Notes: generated by a model from the letters alone, not told the origin. A stretch of 64,000 nucleotides of DNA from an uncultured bacterium (GCA_949298795.1 CASFXV010000001.1:116963-180962); one strand, 5' to 3'; positions 25,373-34,397 are shown, numbered from the stretch's first letter. Made by a program: numbers and translations.

Positions 25373-25378
25373 TATAAT
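25373..25378 (+). promoter_or_regulatory. -10 box of the TerC gene
   Basis: TATAAT 34 nt before the ATG at 25413; no good -35 is visible. A GGAG ribosome-binding site follows. Confidence 0.45.
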
Positions 25379-25412
25379 ATAAAGGTATCTTATCTTTTTG
25401 GAGAATTATTGA

Positions 25413-26357
25413 ATGGAACCTGTCAGCACTTCTGTTTCCGTGGCCATGTGGATTGCGTTTTGGGTAATTGTACTGGCCGCTTTATTTATTGATTTAGCCG
25501 TTCTAAACAAACACCACGGCAAAGTAACCATTAAAGACGCCGCCGTGATGGTTTGCGCCTGGGTGTCCTTGGCCGTTTTATTCGGCGGAGCCATTTGGCT
25601 GGTGGAAGGCCCCAACCACGCGCTGGAATTTTTTACCGGGTATGTGTTGGAGTACTCGTTGTCCGTAGACAATATGTTTGTGTTTATTATGATTTTCGGG
25701 TACTTTGCCATACCGTCCCACTTGCAGCCTAAAGCCTTGCTGTGGGGTATTTTGGGCGCGGTGATTATGCGTTTTATCTTTATCTTTATAGGGGTAAAAC
25801 TTATTTCTGCCTTCTCGTGGACGATATACGTCTTTGGCGCGCTGCTTATTTTTACCGCCGCCAAAATGCTGTTGCAAAAAGAAGACGACAATTTTGACCC
25901 CAGCCAGTCTTTCATATTAAAAGTATTCAAAAAAATCATGCCCATTAAGACCGATTACCACGGCGAAAACTTTTTCATCAAAGAAGCCGGGAAATGGTTC
26001 GCCACCCCGCTGTTTGCCACGGTACTGGTAATTGAAATGTCTGACTTGATTTTTGCGGTGGACTCTATCCCCGCCGTTTTATCCATTACGCAAGACACGT
26101 TTTTAGTGTATTCCTCTAATATTTTTGCCATTATCGGGCTGCGCTCGCTGTATTTCCTGCTGTCCGGCATGGCCACCAAATTCCCGTATTTGAAATACGG
26201 TATTTCGGTCATTTTATTTTTTGTAGGCGTAAAAATGATCATCAGCCGGTTTTTCCATATACCCGTGGTAGCGTCTTTAGGCGTTATTGTGGGCATTTTG
26301 GTATTGTCCGTTTTGGCCAGCCGCTTCTTTCCCCCGAAAGAAGAACAAGCCGGTTGA
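25413..26357 (+). CDS. TerC/Alx-family membrane protein
   Basis: A 314-residue integral membrane protein with about nine helices and the family signatures LEYSLSVDNMFVFIMIFGYF (near residue 77) and IEMSDLIFAVDSIPAVLSIT. Acidic residues within these helices (the D in SVDN and the D's in SDLIFAVDS) suggest metal binding. Family members export manganese or calcium, help metalate secreted proteins, or confer tellurite resistance. There is no yybP-ykoY riboswitch in the short (about 90 nt) leader. It stands in its own transcription unit before the L28 gene. Confidence 0.93.
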   Translation: MEPVSTSVSVAMWIAFWVIVLAALFIDLAVLNKHHGKVTIKDAAVMVCAWVSLAVLFGGAIWLVEGPNHALEFFTGYVLEYSLSVDNMFVFIMIFGYFAIPSHLQPKALLWGILGAVIMRFIFIFIGVKLISAFSWTIYVFGALLIFTAAKMLLQKEDDNFDPSQSFILKVFKKIMPIKTDYHGENFFIKEAGKWFATPLFATVLVIEMSDLIFAVDSIPAVLSITQDTFLVYSSNIFAIIGLRSLYFLLSGMATKFPYLKYGISVILFFVGVKMIISRFFHIPVVASLGVIVGILVLSVLASRFFPPKEEQAG

Positions 26358-26361
26358 CAGG

Positions 26362-26390
26362 GTAGACAAAACGGCCCGGATTTAATAGAA
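26362..26390 (+). promoter_or_regulatory. Predicted promoter of rpmB
   Basis: TAGACA (26362-26367), 17-nt spacer, TAGAAT (26385-26390), each one base off consensus; another TTGACA overlaps the TerC stop codon at 26353-26358. Confidence 0.65.
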
Positions 26391-26430
26391 TATAAGGACC
26401 AAATTTAATTCAGTTATAAGGAAGGAAACT

Positions 26431-26625
26431 ATGGCGTATAAATGTGCTGTGTGTGGCAAAGCCCCGGTATCCGGCGGTTCTTACAGCCACTCTAACATGA
26501 GAACAAAAAGAAGCTTTAAGCCCAACTTGCAAAAACAAAAAGTGATGTTGGACGGCAAAGCACAGACTGCGTATGTTTGCACTGTCTGCATCAAAAGCGG
26601 CCGTGCAGCCAGACCTACCAAATAG
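26431..26625 (+). CDS. rpmB: 50S ribosomal protein bL28
   Basis: A 64-residue ribosomal protein that joins the large-subunit core near the E-site. It is the zinc-binding form, with CAVCG near the N-terminus and CTVC near the C-terminus, and the conserved SHSNMRTKRSFKPNLQK core. AAGGAAG ribosome-binding site lies before the ATG. It has its own promoter and a terminator at 26649-26681. Confidence 0.96.
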   Translation: MAYKCAVCGKAPVSGGSYSHSNMRTKRSFKPNLQKQKVMLDGKAQTAYVCTVCIKSGRAARPTK

Positions 26626-26648
26626 TCATACTTTTTGCGCATTCAATC

Positions 26649-26681
26649 AGCCCGTGCTTTCTATTAGTGCGGGCTTTTTTT
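26649..26681 (+). terminator. Intrinsic terminator after rpmB
   Basis: AGCCCGTGCT-ttctatt-AGTGCGGGCT hairpin (one G-T wobble and one mismatch) followed by TTTTTTT. The bamA gene starts only 19 nt later, so readthrough may be important. Confidence 0.82.
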
Positions 26682-26699
26682 GTTAAGTGAGGAAACGGT

Positions 26700-29063
26700 T
26701 TGATTAACTTTTATAAAACAAGCATAGCTTTAGGGGCCGCTTTGCTGCTGGTGCAGCCCGTATTTTCCGCTGAGGTCTTGGAAGAAGAAGTAGACCCCAA
26801 CGGCCCGTGGATGATTTGTGAAATTAACGTAACTGGCCTTCGCAATATATCCAAAAGCACCGTTACCAAGGCCGCCAACGCCAAAAAAGGCGCCCTGTAC
26901 GAACGGTATACCGTTTCTGATGATATTCATGACATTTCCGCTTTAGGCAATTTTGATAAAGTGGAAGTAGACATTTCCCGCATATCCGGCACCAAAAAAG
27001 ACAAACAGTTTTTTCAGGAATATCCCTGCCACCGCATTACCTACATGGTGGAAGAAAAACCCATTTTTGACCGCTTAACCTACGAAGGCAGAAAACACCT
27101 GGGCAAAGGCGCCATCACCCAGGCCATGACCTTAAAACTAAAAGACCCTTTCAACCAAGCCAAGCTGGATTTGGACCTGGACCGCATCAAAGCCAAATAC
27201 GCAGAAAAGGGCTACGTCAGCGCCCAAGTAAAGTACGAGCTTACCCCCATTGAATCCGAAAACACCGTAGAAGTAAAACTGATTATAGACGAAGGGGAAC
27301 GCACCCGCGTGGAAGCCGTAAACATAAACGGGTTAAAGGAAATCCCGCTGGAAAAACTCCTCAAAAAATCCTCCAACCGCCCGGGCAAAGTGTATAAACC
27401 CCAAAACCTGCCCAAAGATTATGTAAAAATGATGCTTTACGGGCGCGATAAAGGCTACGCCCAGTTTATGATGAGCCAACCCAAACTGGATTATAACGAG
27501 GACAAATCCCGCGTAACCATTACGTATGACGTTACCGAAGGCCCTAAGGTGGATTTTGGCAAAACCTCTTTTGAGGGCAGCAACGTCTTTACCACCGAAG
27601 AACTAAACGAAAAAATCTACTACCGGGAAGGCAAACTCTACAACCAAAAAGATTTTGAAGACACCGTAGCCGCCATTCAGGAAGCCTATGCCGATAAAGG
27701 CTACCTGCAAGCCCGCGTAGACCCCCAATATAACGTGCAGGACGGGCTGTTAAACATCCGCTTTGACATATCCGAAGGCGGCATATTTTACATTGACAAT
27801 GTAGACGTAACCGGATACGGCAAAACCAAAAAATACGTTTTTACAAGAGAACTGTCCATTAAATCCGGCGATTTGTACGACGCGGCCAAAATACGCCGCA
27901 GCCAAACCAAAATCATGAATTTGGGCTTTATTAACGACGTACAAATAGACCTCCAACCCACGGCGGACCCGCAAAAAGTGGACCTGGGCTTTAACGTGGT
28001 GGAAGGCCGCCCGGGCATGTTCCAGGCGGGGTTGGCCATGTCCTCCATGGACGGGCTGTACGGGGAAGTATCCGTCAACCACCTAAACTTTTTAAACCGC
28101 GCCCAGCGTTTAACTTTGCGTACGCTGTTTGGGGAAGACATTTTGGACTATACCGTCAGCTGGTCTACCCCGTGGATTTATGACAAGCCTACTTCTTTAG
28201 GGGTGGATTTGTTCAGCACCCGCCGTTACCGCTCCTTTTCCACCGACGACCAAGCCTATACCGAAAAACGCACCGGCGGCCGTTTGAGAGTAGGCCCCCG
28301 CTTTAATGACGACATTTATCAACTCAGCTTTGGTTACTCGTTTGAAAACATTGATATTTATGACATTGACGAACAATTCCAATGGGCGGAAGGCAAAAAA
28401 CCGGGCAGCTATTTGGAAGAGGGAGATACCAACGTATCCACCATCAGCACGGATTTTGCCGTAGACACCCGCGATAACATTTGGGACCCCACCTCCGGCT
28501 GGCGCAACTCCGTTGGGCTGGCGCTGGCGGGCGGACCCATCGGCGGGGATTTGGATTTATGGTACTTTAACGCCCGTTCCGTATTCAACTATACGGTGCT
28601 GAACGTGGGCGGCAATTACCCCATTGTGTTTGTATTGTCCAACAAAATAGGCTCCGTACAGCCGTACGGCCGCACCAAAGAAGTACCCCCTTATGAAAAA
28701 TTCTTCCTGGGCGGGGCCGACACCATCCGCGGTTATGACCGCGCCGGCGAAGTGGGGCCGGAATACGGCGGCGATATGTACTATGTCATGAATGCGGAAC
28801 TGCGCTTCCCCATCGCGCGGGAAGGGCGGCGCAACATGGCGCAGTTTGCGTTCTTCTTTGATTTGGGCAACTCTTGGAATAAATTTGACGAGATTGACTT
28901 TAGCCTCGGCCCCAATGAGGACCAGTTTAAAGCGGGCGTGGGCGTGGGGCTGCGTTTTACCACACCGGCCCTGCCCATACGCATAGACTGGGGCTACGGG
29001 TTAAACCACAGAGACGGGCAGGACAAGTCCCACTTCTATTTCAATATGTCTAATATGATGTAA
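26700..29063 (+). CDS. bamA: Outer-membrane protein assembly factor BamA
   Basis: A 787-residue exported protein that inserts beta-barrel proteins into the outer membrane. After the signal (about residues 1-24, PVFSA-E) come five POTRA domains (to about residue 420), with a domain boundary near ISEGGIFYIDNVDVTGYG, and then the 16-stranded barrel with the late GGADTIRGYD loop (VRGF-type motif) and the terminal strand HFYFNMSNMM. The start is TTG, with GAGGA 6 nt upstream, and no better start exists. The last residue is Met rather than the usual aromatic. It leads the lipid A operon (bamA-ompH-lpxD-lpxC-fabZ-lpxA-lpxI), a classical arrangement. Confidence 0.96.
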   Translation: MINFYKTSIALGAALLLVQPVFSAEVLEEEVDPNGPWMICEINVTGLRNISKSTVTKAANAKKGALYERYTVSDDIHDISALGNFDKVEVDISRISGTKKDKQFFQEYPCHRITYMVEEKPIFDRLTYEGRKHLGKGAITQAMTLKLKDPFNQAKLDLDLDRIKAKYAEKGYVSAQVKYELTPIESENTVEVKLIIDEGERTRVEAVNINGLKEIPLEKLLKKSSNRPGKVYKPQNLPKDYVKMMLYGRDKGYAQFMMSQPKLDYNEDKSRVTITYDVTEGPKVDFGKTSFEGSNVFTTEELNEKIYYREGKLYNQKDFEDTVAAIQEAYADKGYLQARVDPQYNVQDGLLNIRFDISEGGIFYIDNVDVTGYGKTKKYVFTRELSIKSGDLYDAAKIRRSQTKIMNLGFINDVQIDLQPTADPQKVDLGFNVVEGRPGMFQAGLAMSSMDGLYGEVSVNHLNFLNRAQRLTLRTLFGEDILDYTVSWSTPWIYDKPTSLGVDLFSTRRYRSFSTDDQAYTEKRTGGRLRVGPRFNDDIYQLSFGYSFENIDIYDIDEQFQWAEGKKPGSYLEEGDTNVSTISTDFAVDTRDNIWDPTSGWRNSVGLALAGGPIGGDLDLWYFNARSVFNYTVLNVGGNYPIVFVLSNKIGSVQPYGRTKEVPPYEKFFLGGADTIRGYDRAGEVGPEYGGDMYYVMNAELRFPIAREGRRNMAQFAFFFDLGNSWNKFDEIDFSLGPNEDQFKAGVGVGLRFTTPALPIRIDWGYGLNHRDGQDKSHFYFNMSNMM

Positions 29064-29074
29064 CGGGCAGCGGT

Positions 29075-30199
29075 ATGAAAAACAAAAAGGGTGTTTTTGC
29101 TTTGCTGGTTTGTTTGGCGGCCTTAAGCGCATGGGGGGAGGACGACTTATCCCTCACCCCGCAGGAAGCCGCCATCGTGCAAGCCATTAAAGCGCAAAAC
29201 GCCTCGGGTACGCTCTCCGCCGCAGAAGCCCCCGCGCCGGACGCGGGCACCCAGCCGGTGGATGAAGACGCCATCCAACTGCCGGAAAGCACAAAACAAC
29301 AAGCCTTTGCGGAAACGCCTTCCCCCCTGCCTCCGGAACCGGCGGAAGAACCCCCCTCCGCTATTTCCACCGCGCGGCAAACACCGGAAGCGGCGCCCGC
29401 CGTCCCCCCCACCAAGGAGCAAGCGGCCCCGTCTTCTGTAACGGAGAACGCCAAGCCTTCCGCGCAAGAGCCGCAAACGCCCGCAGAAAACGCGCCGCAG
29501 GCCTCCTCCGCGCAACAGCCTTTAGCCGAGCCGGAACCGGAAGAGGACCTTTCCCAGTATGAAAACAAATGCCTGACGGTAGCCTATGTGGATATAGACG
29601 AAGCTTTTAACAAACACCCGCGTACGGTGGCGGTAAAAGAGCAAATCCACCTAAAAATTTTAGCCAAAGAACAAGAGGTGGAAAGCGCCAAACAAATCAT
29701 TTCCGCTCTAAATACTGAAAACAAAATGTTGGCGGCGCAGCTTTTACAATTAAAACCGTTCTATGAACGCATTGTGGTGCAGCCGCAGGAATTTGAACCC
29801 AAAATTGAAGAAAAGGCGGACTCTTTACTGCTGGGCAACATCATCAACCGGCTGTTGTTTTCCGGGGCGGAAGTCATTACCACGTCCCCGTTAAACACGC
29901 CGGAAGAATTGGAAGACATCACCGCCCGCATATCCGCCAACAAAAAAATTATTGCGGAAAGAACCTTTTTTATTGATAATTATAAATATGCCACCCGGGA
30001 AGAAATTTTAAAATTGGAAGAAAAAGAAGTAAAAGAAATTTTGAAAGATATTTATACCGAAATAAAATCCTTCGCCAAAAAAAGAAACATCGGCGCCGTG
30101 GTGCGCAAAGACGAAGTGCTATACGGGGAAAAACCCGTCAACGTCACTAAGGATTTTATCAACCGGTTAAAAAAATCCAAAAAGTACCGCAAAAAATAG
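29075..30199 (+). CDS. OmpH/Skp-like periplasmic chaperone with long Pro-rich arm
   Basis: A 374-residue exported protein. After the signal (about 1-20) lies a Pro/Ala/Glu-rich segment (about 45-160) that looks disordered, followed by an OmpH-type domain starting at LTVAYVDIDEAFNKHP (167-182) with long coiled-coil helices (about 190-300) and a final basic tail (LKKSKKYRKK). Skp holds unfolded outer-membrane proteins and hands them to BamA; its place right behind bamA and before lpxD matches the standard order. At 374 residues it is more than twice the usual Skp length because of the Pro-rich arm and a longer helical part. Confidence 0.85.
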   Translation: MKNKKGVFALLVCLAALSAWGEDDLSLTPQEAAIVQAIKAQNASGTLSAAEAPAPDAGTQPVDEDAIQLPESTKQQAFAETPSPLPPEPAEEPPSAISTARQTPEAAPAVPPTKEQAAPSSVTENAKPSAQEPQTPAENAPQASSAQQPLAEPEPEEDLSQYENKCLTVAYVDIDEAFNKHPRTVAVKEQIHLKILAKEQEVESAKQIISALNTENKMLAAQLLQLKPFYERIVVQPQEFEPKIEEKADSLLLGNIINRLLFSGAEVITTSPLNTPEELEDITARISANKKIIAERTFFIDNYKYATREEILKLEEKEVKEILKDIYTEIKSFAKKRNIGAVVRKDEVLYGEKPVNVTKDFINRLKKSKKYRKK

Positions 30200-30216
30200 T
30201 GCGGCCAAGAGGTATT

Positions 30217-31308
30217 ATGAACATCACTTTAAAAGAAGCCGCCCGCATTGCCCAGTGTGAAGCCGCGGGAGACGAAAATTTTGTTCTGCGCCAATTATGC
30301 GCCTTGGACGAGCCGAAAGAAGACGGTATTTGTTATTTAACTAATTTAGAAAAACCGGAAGTGTTGCAAAACTTAAAAGCGGGCTGCGTGATTTTGCCGC
30401 TGGAAGCCAAAGGGCAGGACTTGCCTTTTAAAGGCAACATTTTGTACGCCAAAAACCCGGAATGGGCCTTCATCCTGCTGTTAAAATACGTGGATTCCCT
30501 GCGCGTAAAATATACGCCCGGCATTCATCCCACGGCCGTGGTAAGCCCCACGGCTAACATTGGGGCCAACGTAAGCATTGGGGCGTACAGCGTGGTGGAA
30601 GAAGACGCCGTAATCGGGGAAAACACCATTATTTATCCGCAATGCTATATAGGCAAAAACGTAAAAATAGGCAAAAACTGCTTAATTTACCCCCAGGTGG
30701 TCATACGGGAAGACTGCGTTTTAAAAGATTTTGTTATTTTACAGGCGGGGGCCAAAATAGGGTCCGACGGGTTTGGTTTTTCCTTCCACGAGGGGCGGCA
30801 TCAAAAAATACCGCAAATCGGCAATGTCATTATTGAAAGCGATGTGGAAATCCAATCCAACACCTGTATAGACCGCGCCAAAATTTCCAGTACGGTAATC
30901 GGAGCCAACACCAAAATTGACAACTTAGTGCAAGTGGGCCACAACGTAAAAGTAGGCATGAGCAGCATTATGTGCGCCCAGGTAGGCGTTGCCGGCACGA
31001 CGGACATCGGCAACGGGGTGGTGTTGGCCGGACAGGTGGGCTTGGCCGGACACATGAAAATAGGGGACCGCGCCCAAGTAGGCGCCCAATCCGGCGTGAT
31101 GAACAGCATCCCCGCCGGGCAGACCTATTTTGGTTATCCGGCCATGCCGCAGAAAGAAGCCTTCCGCCAGTTGGCTATTTTGCGTAAACTGCCGGAAATG
31201 TATAAAGAGATAAAAGAATTTAAAAAGCAATTATCCCAAACCAAGAAACTTTCTCTCTTGGGTAAAATTAAAAAATTGGCAGGCATTAAAAAATTGGCAG
31301 GCAAATAA
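30217..31308 (+). CDS. lpxD: UDP-3-O-(3-hydroxyacyl)glucosamine N-acyltransferase
   Basis: The third lipid A enzyme: it adds a second hydroxyacyl chain from acyl carrier protein to the amino group of UDP-3-O-acylglucosamine. I use the ATG at 30217 (AGAGG upstream; 363 residues); the longer frame at 30199 begins with GTG in the previous stop codon. The N-terminal domain (CALDEPKEDGICYLTN) is followed by a left-handed beta helix of hexapeptide repeats (TANIGANVSIGAYSVVEEDAVIGENT). Catalytic His is expected in QVGHNVKVG. The end (KLAGIKKLAGK) is a basic amphipathic tail with a small internal duplication. Confidence 0.96.
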   Translation: MNITLKEAARIAQCEAAGDENFVLRQLCALDEPKEDGICYLTNLEKPEVLQNLKAGCVILPLEAKGQDLPFKGNILYAKNPEWAFILLLKYVDSLRVKYTPGIHPTAVVSPTANIGANVSIGAYSVVEEDAVIGENTIIYPQCYIGKNVKIGKNCLIYPQVVIREDCVLKDFVILQAGAKIGSDGFGFSFHEGRHQKIPQIGNVIIESDVEIQSNTCIDRAKISSTVIGANTKIDNLVQVGHNVKVGMSSIMCAQVGVAGTTDIGNGVVLAGQVGLAGHMKIGDRAQVGAQSGVMNSIPAGQTYFGYPAMPQKEAFRQLAILRKLPEMYKEIKEFKKQLSQTKKLSLLGKIKKLAGIKKLAGK

Positions 31309-31311
31309 TTT

Positions 31312-32136
31312 ATGAGAAAAACACTTCAAAAATCCGTATCCGTAAGCGGCGTCGGGCTGCATACGGGCGTGCCGTCCACCATGACGTTTAACCCGGCGGA
31401 AAACGGCATTTCGTTTTTGCGCACCGATATTCCCGGCGCAGAGCCCATAGCGGCGCTGGCGGCAAACGTCAGCTCCACCCTGCGCGGCACCAATTTAAAA
31501 AACGCCACGGCCGAAGTATGGACGGTAGAGCACGTGCTTTCCGCCCTCAACGCTTTGGGCATAACGGACGTATTGGTGGAAATGGACGGCCCCGAACCGC
31601 CTATTATGGACGGCTCCTCTTTATTGTTTGCCAAAGCCGTGCAAGAAGCCGGCATCAAAGAACTGGAAGAAAACCGCCCCACCCTGAAAATCAACCGCAA
31701 AATCACCTACTCCAGCGGCAATATTTCCTACTCGGCGGAGCCGGCAGATAAACTGACGTTGAGTTTTGAGTACATTCACAACCATCCGTTGGTGGGCCGC
31801 CAAACGTACACCTTGGAGCTTACCCCGGAAAATTACCTAAAGCAAATCGCCCCCGCCCGCACGTTTGGGTTTGAAGAAGAACTGGAGTTTTTAAAAAAAC
31901 ACGGCTTAGCCAAGGGCGGTTCTTTGGAAAACGCCGTAGTGGTGGGCAAAGACAAATTTTTAAACGAACTGCGCTTTCCGGACGAACTGGTGCGCCATAA
32001 AATGTTAGACCTAGTGGGGGACTTAAGCCTCACCGCCCAAAATTTACCGCCTTTAAAAATTGTTTGCTCCTGCGGGGGGCACAAACACAATGTAATTTTT
32101 GCTAAACTGTTACTAGAAAATTCGGAGGACAAATGA
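31312..32136 (+). CDS. lpxC: UDP-3-O-acyl-N-acetylglucosamine deacetylase
   Basis: The committed step of lipid A synthesis, a zinc deacetylase. The 274 residues show zinc ligands H74 (in VEHVLSAL), H229 and D233 (in RHKMLDLVGDL), general base E73 and catalytic H257 in GGHKHN. The DGSS loop follows MDGPEPPIM. Starts 3 nt after lpxD and overlaps fabZ by 4 nt (ATGA), so expression is coupled, as in many Elusimicrobiota and alpha- or delta-proteobacteria. Confidence 0.97.
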   Translation: MRKTLQKSVSVSGVGLHTGVPSTMTFNPAENGISFLRTDIPGAEPIAALAANVSSTLRGTNLKNATAEVWTVEHVLSALNALGITDVLVEMDGPEPPIMDGSSLLFAKAVQEAGIKELEENRPTLKINRKITYSSGNISYSAEPADKLTLSFEYIHNHPLVGRQTYTLELTPENYLKQIAPARTFGFEEELEFLKKHGLAKGGSLENAVVVGKDKFLNELRFPDELVRHKMLDLVGDLSLTAQNLPPLKIVCSCGGHKHNVIFAKLLLENSEDK

Positions 32137-32621
32137 GCGAAAGACGTGATACGCTTAAACATTTTTTAGAATTGCCTGTTATTAAAACATTAAACAAAGC
32201 AGACATTGAAGCCAGTATCCCCCACCGTGACCCGTTTTTATTGGTGGACGAGGTGCGTGTACTGGAAGAAAAAAAGAAATACTTAGGAATAAAACACGTC
32301 CGGGCGGATGAGTACTATTTTAAAGGGCACTTTCCGCAGAAGCCCGTTATGCCGGGCGTGCTGATAGTGGAAACTATTTCCCAAGCGTTTGGCGGAGCCA
32401 TTATGAGCCAAATTTCCAAAGAAGGGGGAATCCCCCTGTTTTTAAGTATAGACAGCGCCAAATTCCGCGGTATGGTTGTGCCCGGGGACACGCTGGAAAT
32501 GCCCATAGAAATTTTACGTCTTGGAAAGATTTCCAAAATTTATGCCGAGGCTTACGTAAAAGGCAAACTTTGCACGCAAGCCTGTTTGACTTTTATTTTA
32601 GGAGAAAACCTGCATGCCTAA
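32133..32621 (+). CDS. fabZ: 3-hydroxyacyl-[ACP] dehydratase
   Basis: A 162-residue hot-dog-fold enzyme that dehydrates beta-hydroxyacyl-ACP in fatty-acid elongation. The catalytic pair is H66 in KGHFPQKPVMPG and E80 in LIVETISQA; the N-terminal motif IPHRDPFLLVDEV is also present. It carries about 12 extra N-terminal residues compared with E. coli FabZ. Overlaps lpxC (ATGA, 4 nt) and lpxA (8 nt). Clustering with the lpx genes keeps the supply of hydroxyacyl chains for lipid A and elongation in balance. Confidence 0.96.
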   Translation: MSERRDTLKHFLELPVIKTLNKADIEASIPHRDPFLLVDEVRVLEEKKKYLGIKHVRADEYYFKGHFPQKPVMPGVLIVETISQAFGGAIMSQISKEGGIPLFLSIDSAKFRGMVVPGDTLEMPIEILRLGKISKIYAEAYVKGKLCTQACLTFILGENLHA

Positions 32622-33414
32622 TATTCACCCTACTGCTGTTATAGACCCTTCGGCCCAAATAGACCGCTCCACCCAAATAGGCCCTTTTACGGTTATCGGG
32701 CCCAATGTAATTATTGGCAAAGATAACATCATCGGCCCCCACTGTGTGATAGAAAACACTACTATGGGCGATAAAAACCGCATTATCGCCAGCGCGTTTA
32801 TCGGCGTTATGCCGCAAGATTTGTCTTATAACGGGGAAGATACCCGCGTTGTAATGGGCAACGGCAACCAAATACGTGAATGCGTTACCATTCACCGCTC
32901 CACTAAATTAGACGTTCCCACCTCCATCGGCAACAACTGCCTGCTGATGGCAAACTCCCACGTGGCGCATGACTGCCACCTAGGCAACAACATTATTGTT
33001 GCCAACAGCACCGGCATTGCCGGGCATGTTATTGTGGAAGACCGGGTGGTCATGTCGGGCATGGTGGGCATACACCAATTTGTACGCGTAGGCACTATGG
33101 CCATGCTTTCCGGCGGGGCCATGTTGCCGCTGGATATCCCCCCCTACTGCATCGCCCAAGGGGAACGCGCCCGCCTGGTGGGTCTCAATATTGTAGGCAT
33201 GCGCCGCGCCGGCCTTTCGCGCGAAACCATTATGGAAATCCGCCGCGCTTTTAAAACCTTGTTCCGCGGCACCCAACGCCTGGAAGAAGCCATGACCGAA
33301 CTGGAAGCCCAACACCCTTGCAAAGAAGTGCAGCATATGATTGATTTTTGCCGAGCCTCTTCCCGCGGGGTGGCGCTGGCCAAACGCAAAGTGAACGAAG
33401 CCGATAATGACTGA
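32614..33414 (+). CDS. lpxA: UDP-N-acetylglucosamine acyltransferase
   Basis: The first lipid A enzyme: it transfers a 3-hydroxyacyl chain to UDP-GlcNAc. A left-handed beta helix of hexapeptide repeats (IHPTAVIDPSAQIDRSTQIG) is followed by a helical C-terminus. The catalytic histidine is H119 in SHVAHDCHLGN, and GMVGIHQFVRVG is typical. The 266 residues fit the family. The gene is in the lpx run, overlapping fabZ by 8 nt and lpxI by 8 nt. Confidence 0.97.
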   Translation: MPNIHPTAVIDPSAQIDRSTQIGPFTVIGPNVIIGKDNIIGPHCVIENTTMGDKNRIIASAFIGVMPQDLSYNGEDTRVVMGNGNQIRECVTIHRSTKLDVPTSIGNNCLLMANSHVAHDCHLGNNIIVANSTGIAGHVIVEDRVVMSGMVGIHQFVRVGTMAMLSGGAMLPLDIPPYCIAQGERARLVGLNIVGMRRAGLSRETIMEIRRAFKTLFRGTQRLEEAMTELEAQHPCKEVQHMIDFCRASSRGVALAKRKVNEADND

Positions 33415-34231
33415 GAAAATAGGAATCATCGCGGGTGAAGGGAAAATGCCCCTCTACATAGCCCAAAAAGCTGAACAAAAAGGCTATGAGGTGGTGATTG
33501 CCGGCATTAAAGGCAACGCCCGCGAAGAGGACTTTAAACATATTACCGGCGTTTTCCGTCCGCTTAGGCTGGGGCAGCTGGGCGCCGGGCTGGAATTTTT
33601 TAAATCCCACGGCGTTAAAAAAATTTTAATGGCGGGAAGAGTACAACATACATCTATATTTGCCAATTTAATGCCGGACTTGCGGGGCGCAAAATTTTTG
33701 GCTTCCCTCAAAAACATGAGCACCCAGTATTTATTATCCCGCGTAATAGACGAGTTTAAAAAAGAAGGCATAGAATTTACCAATTCCGCTTTATTTTTGG
33801 AAGATTTCATGCCGGGCAAAGGGGTTTTAACCAAACGCCCCCCCACCCCGCAGGAAATGCAAGCGGCTTCTTTTGGTTTTAAAATAGCTAAAACCGTAGC
33901 CGGGCTGGATATTGGGCTCACCTGTGTGGTAAGCCAAAACGCAACCATTGCGGTGGAGGGCATGGAAGGAACGGATAAATGTATTCTGCGTGCGGGAGAG
34001 TTATACAAAAAATCCGCCGATAAAGAATCCGCCGTGGCCGTGGTGAAAGTGGCCCGCCCCCAGCAAGATGAACGCTTTGACTTGCCCGTCATCGGCAAAG
34101 GCACGGTGGAAAGCCTGAAAAAAGCCGGTTTTAAAATGTTGGCTTTTGAAGCCGGCAAAACCTTGGTTTTGGATTTAGAAGACGTAGTCCGCCTGGCCGA
34201 TAAATACGGCATTACAGTAGCCGCCATTTAA
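33407..34231 (+). CDS. lpxI: UDP-2,3-diacylglucosamine pyrophosphatase (LpxI type, DUF1009)
   Basis: The fourth lipid A step, cleaving UDP-2,3-diacylglucosamine to lipid X and UMP. The 274 residues match the LpxI family: IGIIAGEGKMPLYIA at the N-terminus, VVIAGIKG, and the C-terminal domain with DIGLTCVVSQNATIAVEGMEGTDKCILRAG and PVIGKGTVESLKKAGFKMLAFEAGKTLVLD. LpxI replaces LpxH, which explains why no LpxH is here. It is the last gene of the operon, followed by a terminator at 34256-34278. Confidence 0.95.
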   Translation: MTEKIGIIAGEGKMPLYIAQKAEQKGYEVVIAGIKGNAREEDFKHITGVFRPLRLGQLGAGLEFFKSHGVKKILMAGRVQHTSIFANLMPDLRGAKFLASLKNMSTQYLLSRVIDEFKKEGIEFTNSALFLEDFMPGKGVLTKRPPTPQEMQAASFGFKIAKTVAGLDIGLTCVVSQNATIAVEGMEGTDKCILRAGELYKKSADKESAVAVVKVARPQQDERFDLPVIGKGTVESLKKAGFKMLAFEAGKTLVLDLEDVVRLADKYGITVAAI

Positions 34232-34255
34232 GCAATAAATGGTCTCTTATCCAAG

Positions 34256-34278
34256 CCGGCTTGTATGCCGGTTTTTTT
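34256..34278 (+). terminator. Terminator of the bamA-lpxI operon
   Basis: CCGGC-ttgtat-GCCGG stem followed by TTTTTTT, extended by A-T pairs. Confidence 0.85.
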
Positions 34279-34302
34279 ATGCTTTTCAAACTTTTTACAG
34301 GC

Positions 34303-34331
34303 TTTTCAAAAGGCCCCTTATTTGATAGTAT
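34303..34331 (+). promoter_or_regulatory. Predicted promoter of tpiA operon
   Basis: TTTTCA (34303-34308), 17-nt spacer, TAGTAT (34326-34331). A 10-nt direct repeat GCTTTTCAAA occurs at 34281-34290 and 34301-34310, just over the -35. Confidence 0.4.
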
Positions 34332-34397
34332 TTAATAGGATACTTCCCCCCTTTTGCGGGAGGATATTTTGTCGTATTTTATTTAAGAGGGAAAAAC

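Noticed and set aside
25323..25412. Manganese riboswitch (yybP-ykoY) in front of the TerC gene
   Set aside because: Only about 90 nt separate the tRNA-Thr terminator from the ATG and no matching structure is seen.
29147..29515. Antisense Gly/Arg-rich frame inside the ompH-like gene
   Set aside because: It is the shadow of Pro/Ala-rich codons; no ribosome-binding site and no known domain.
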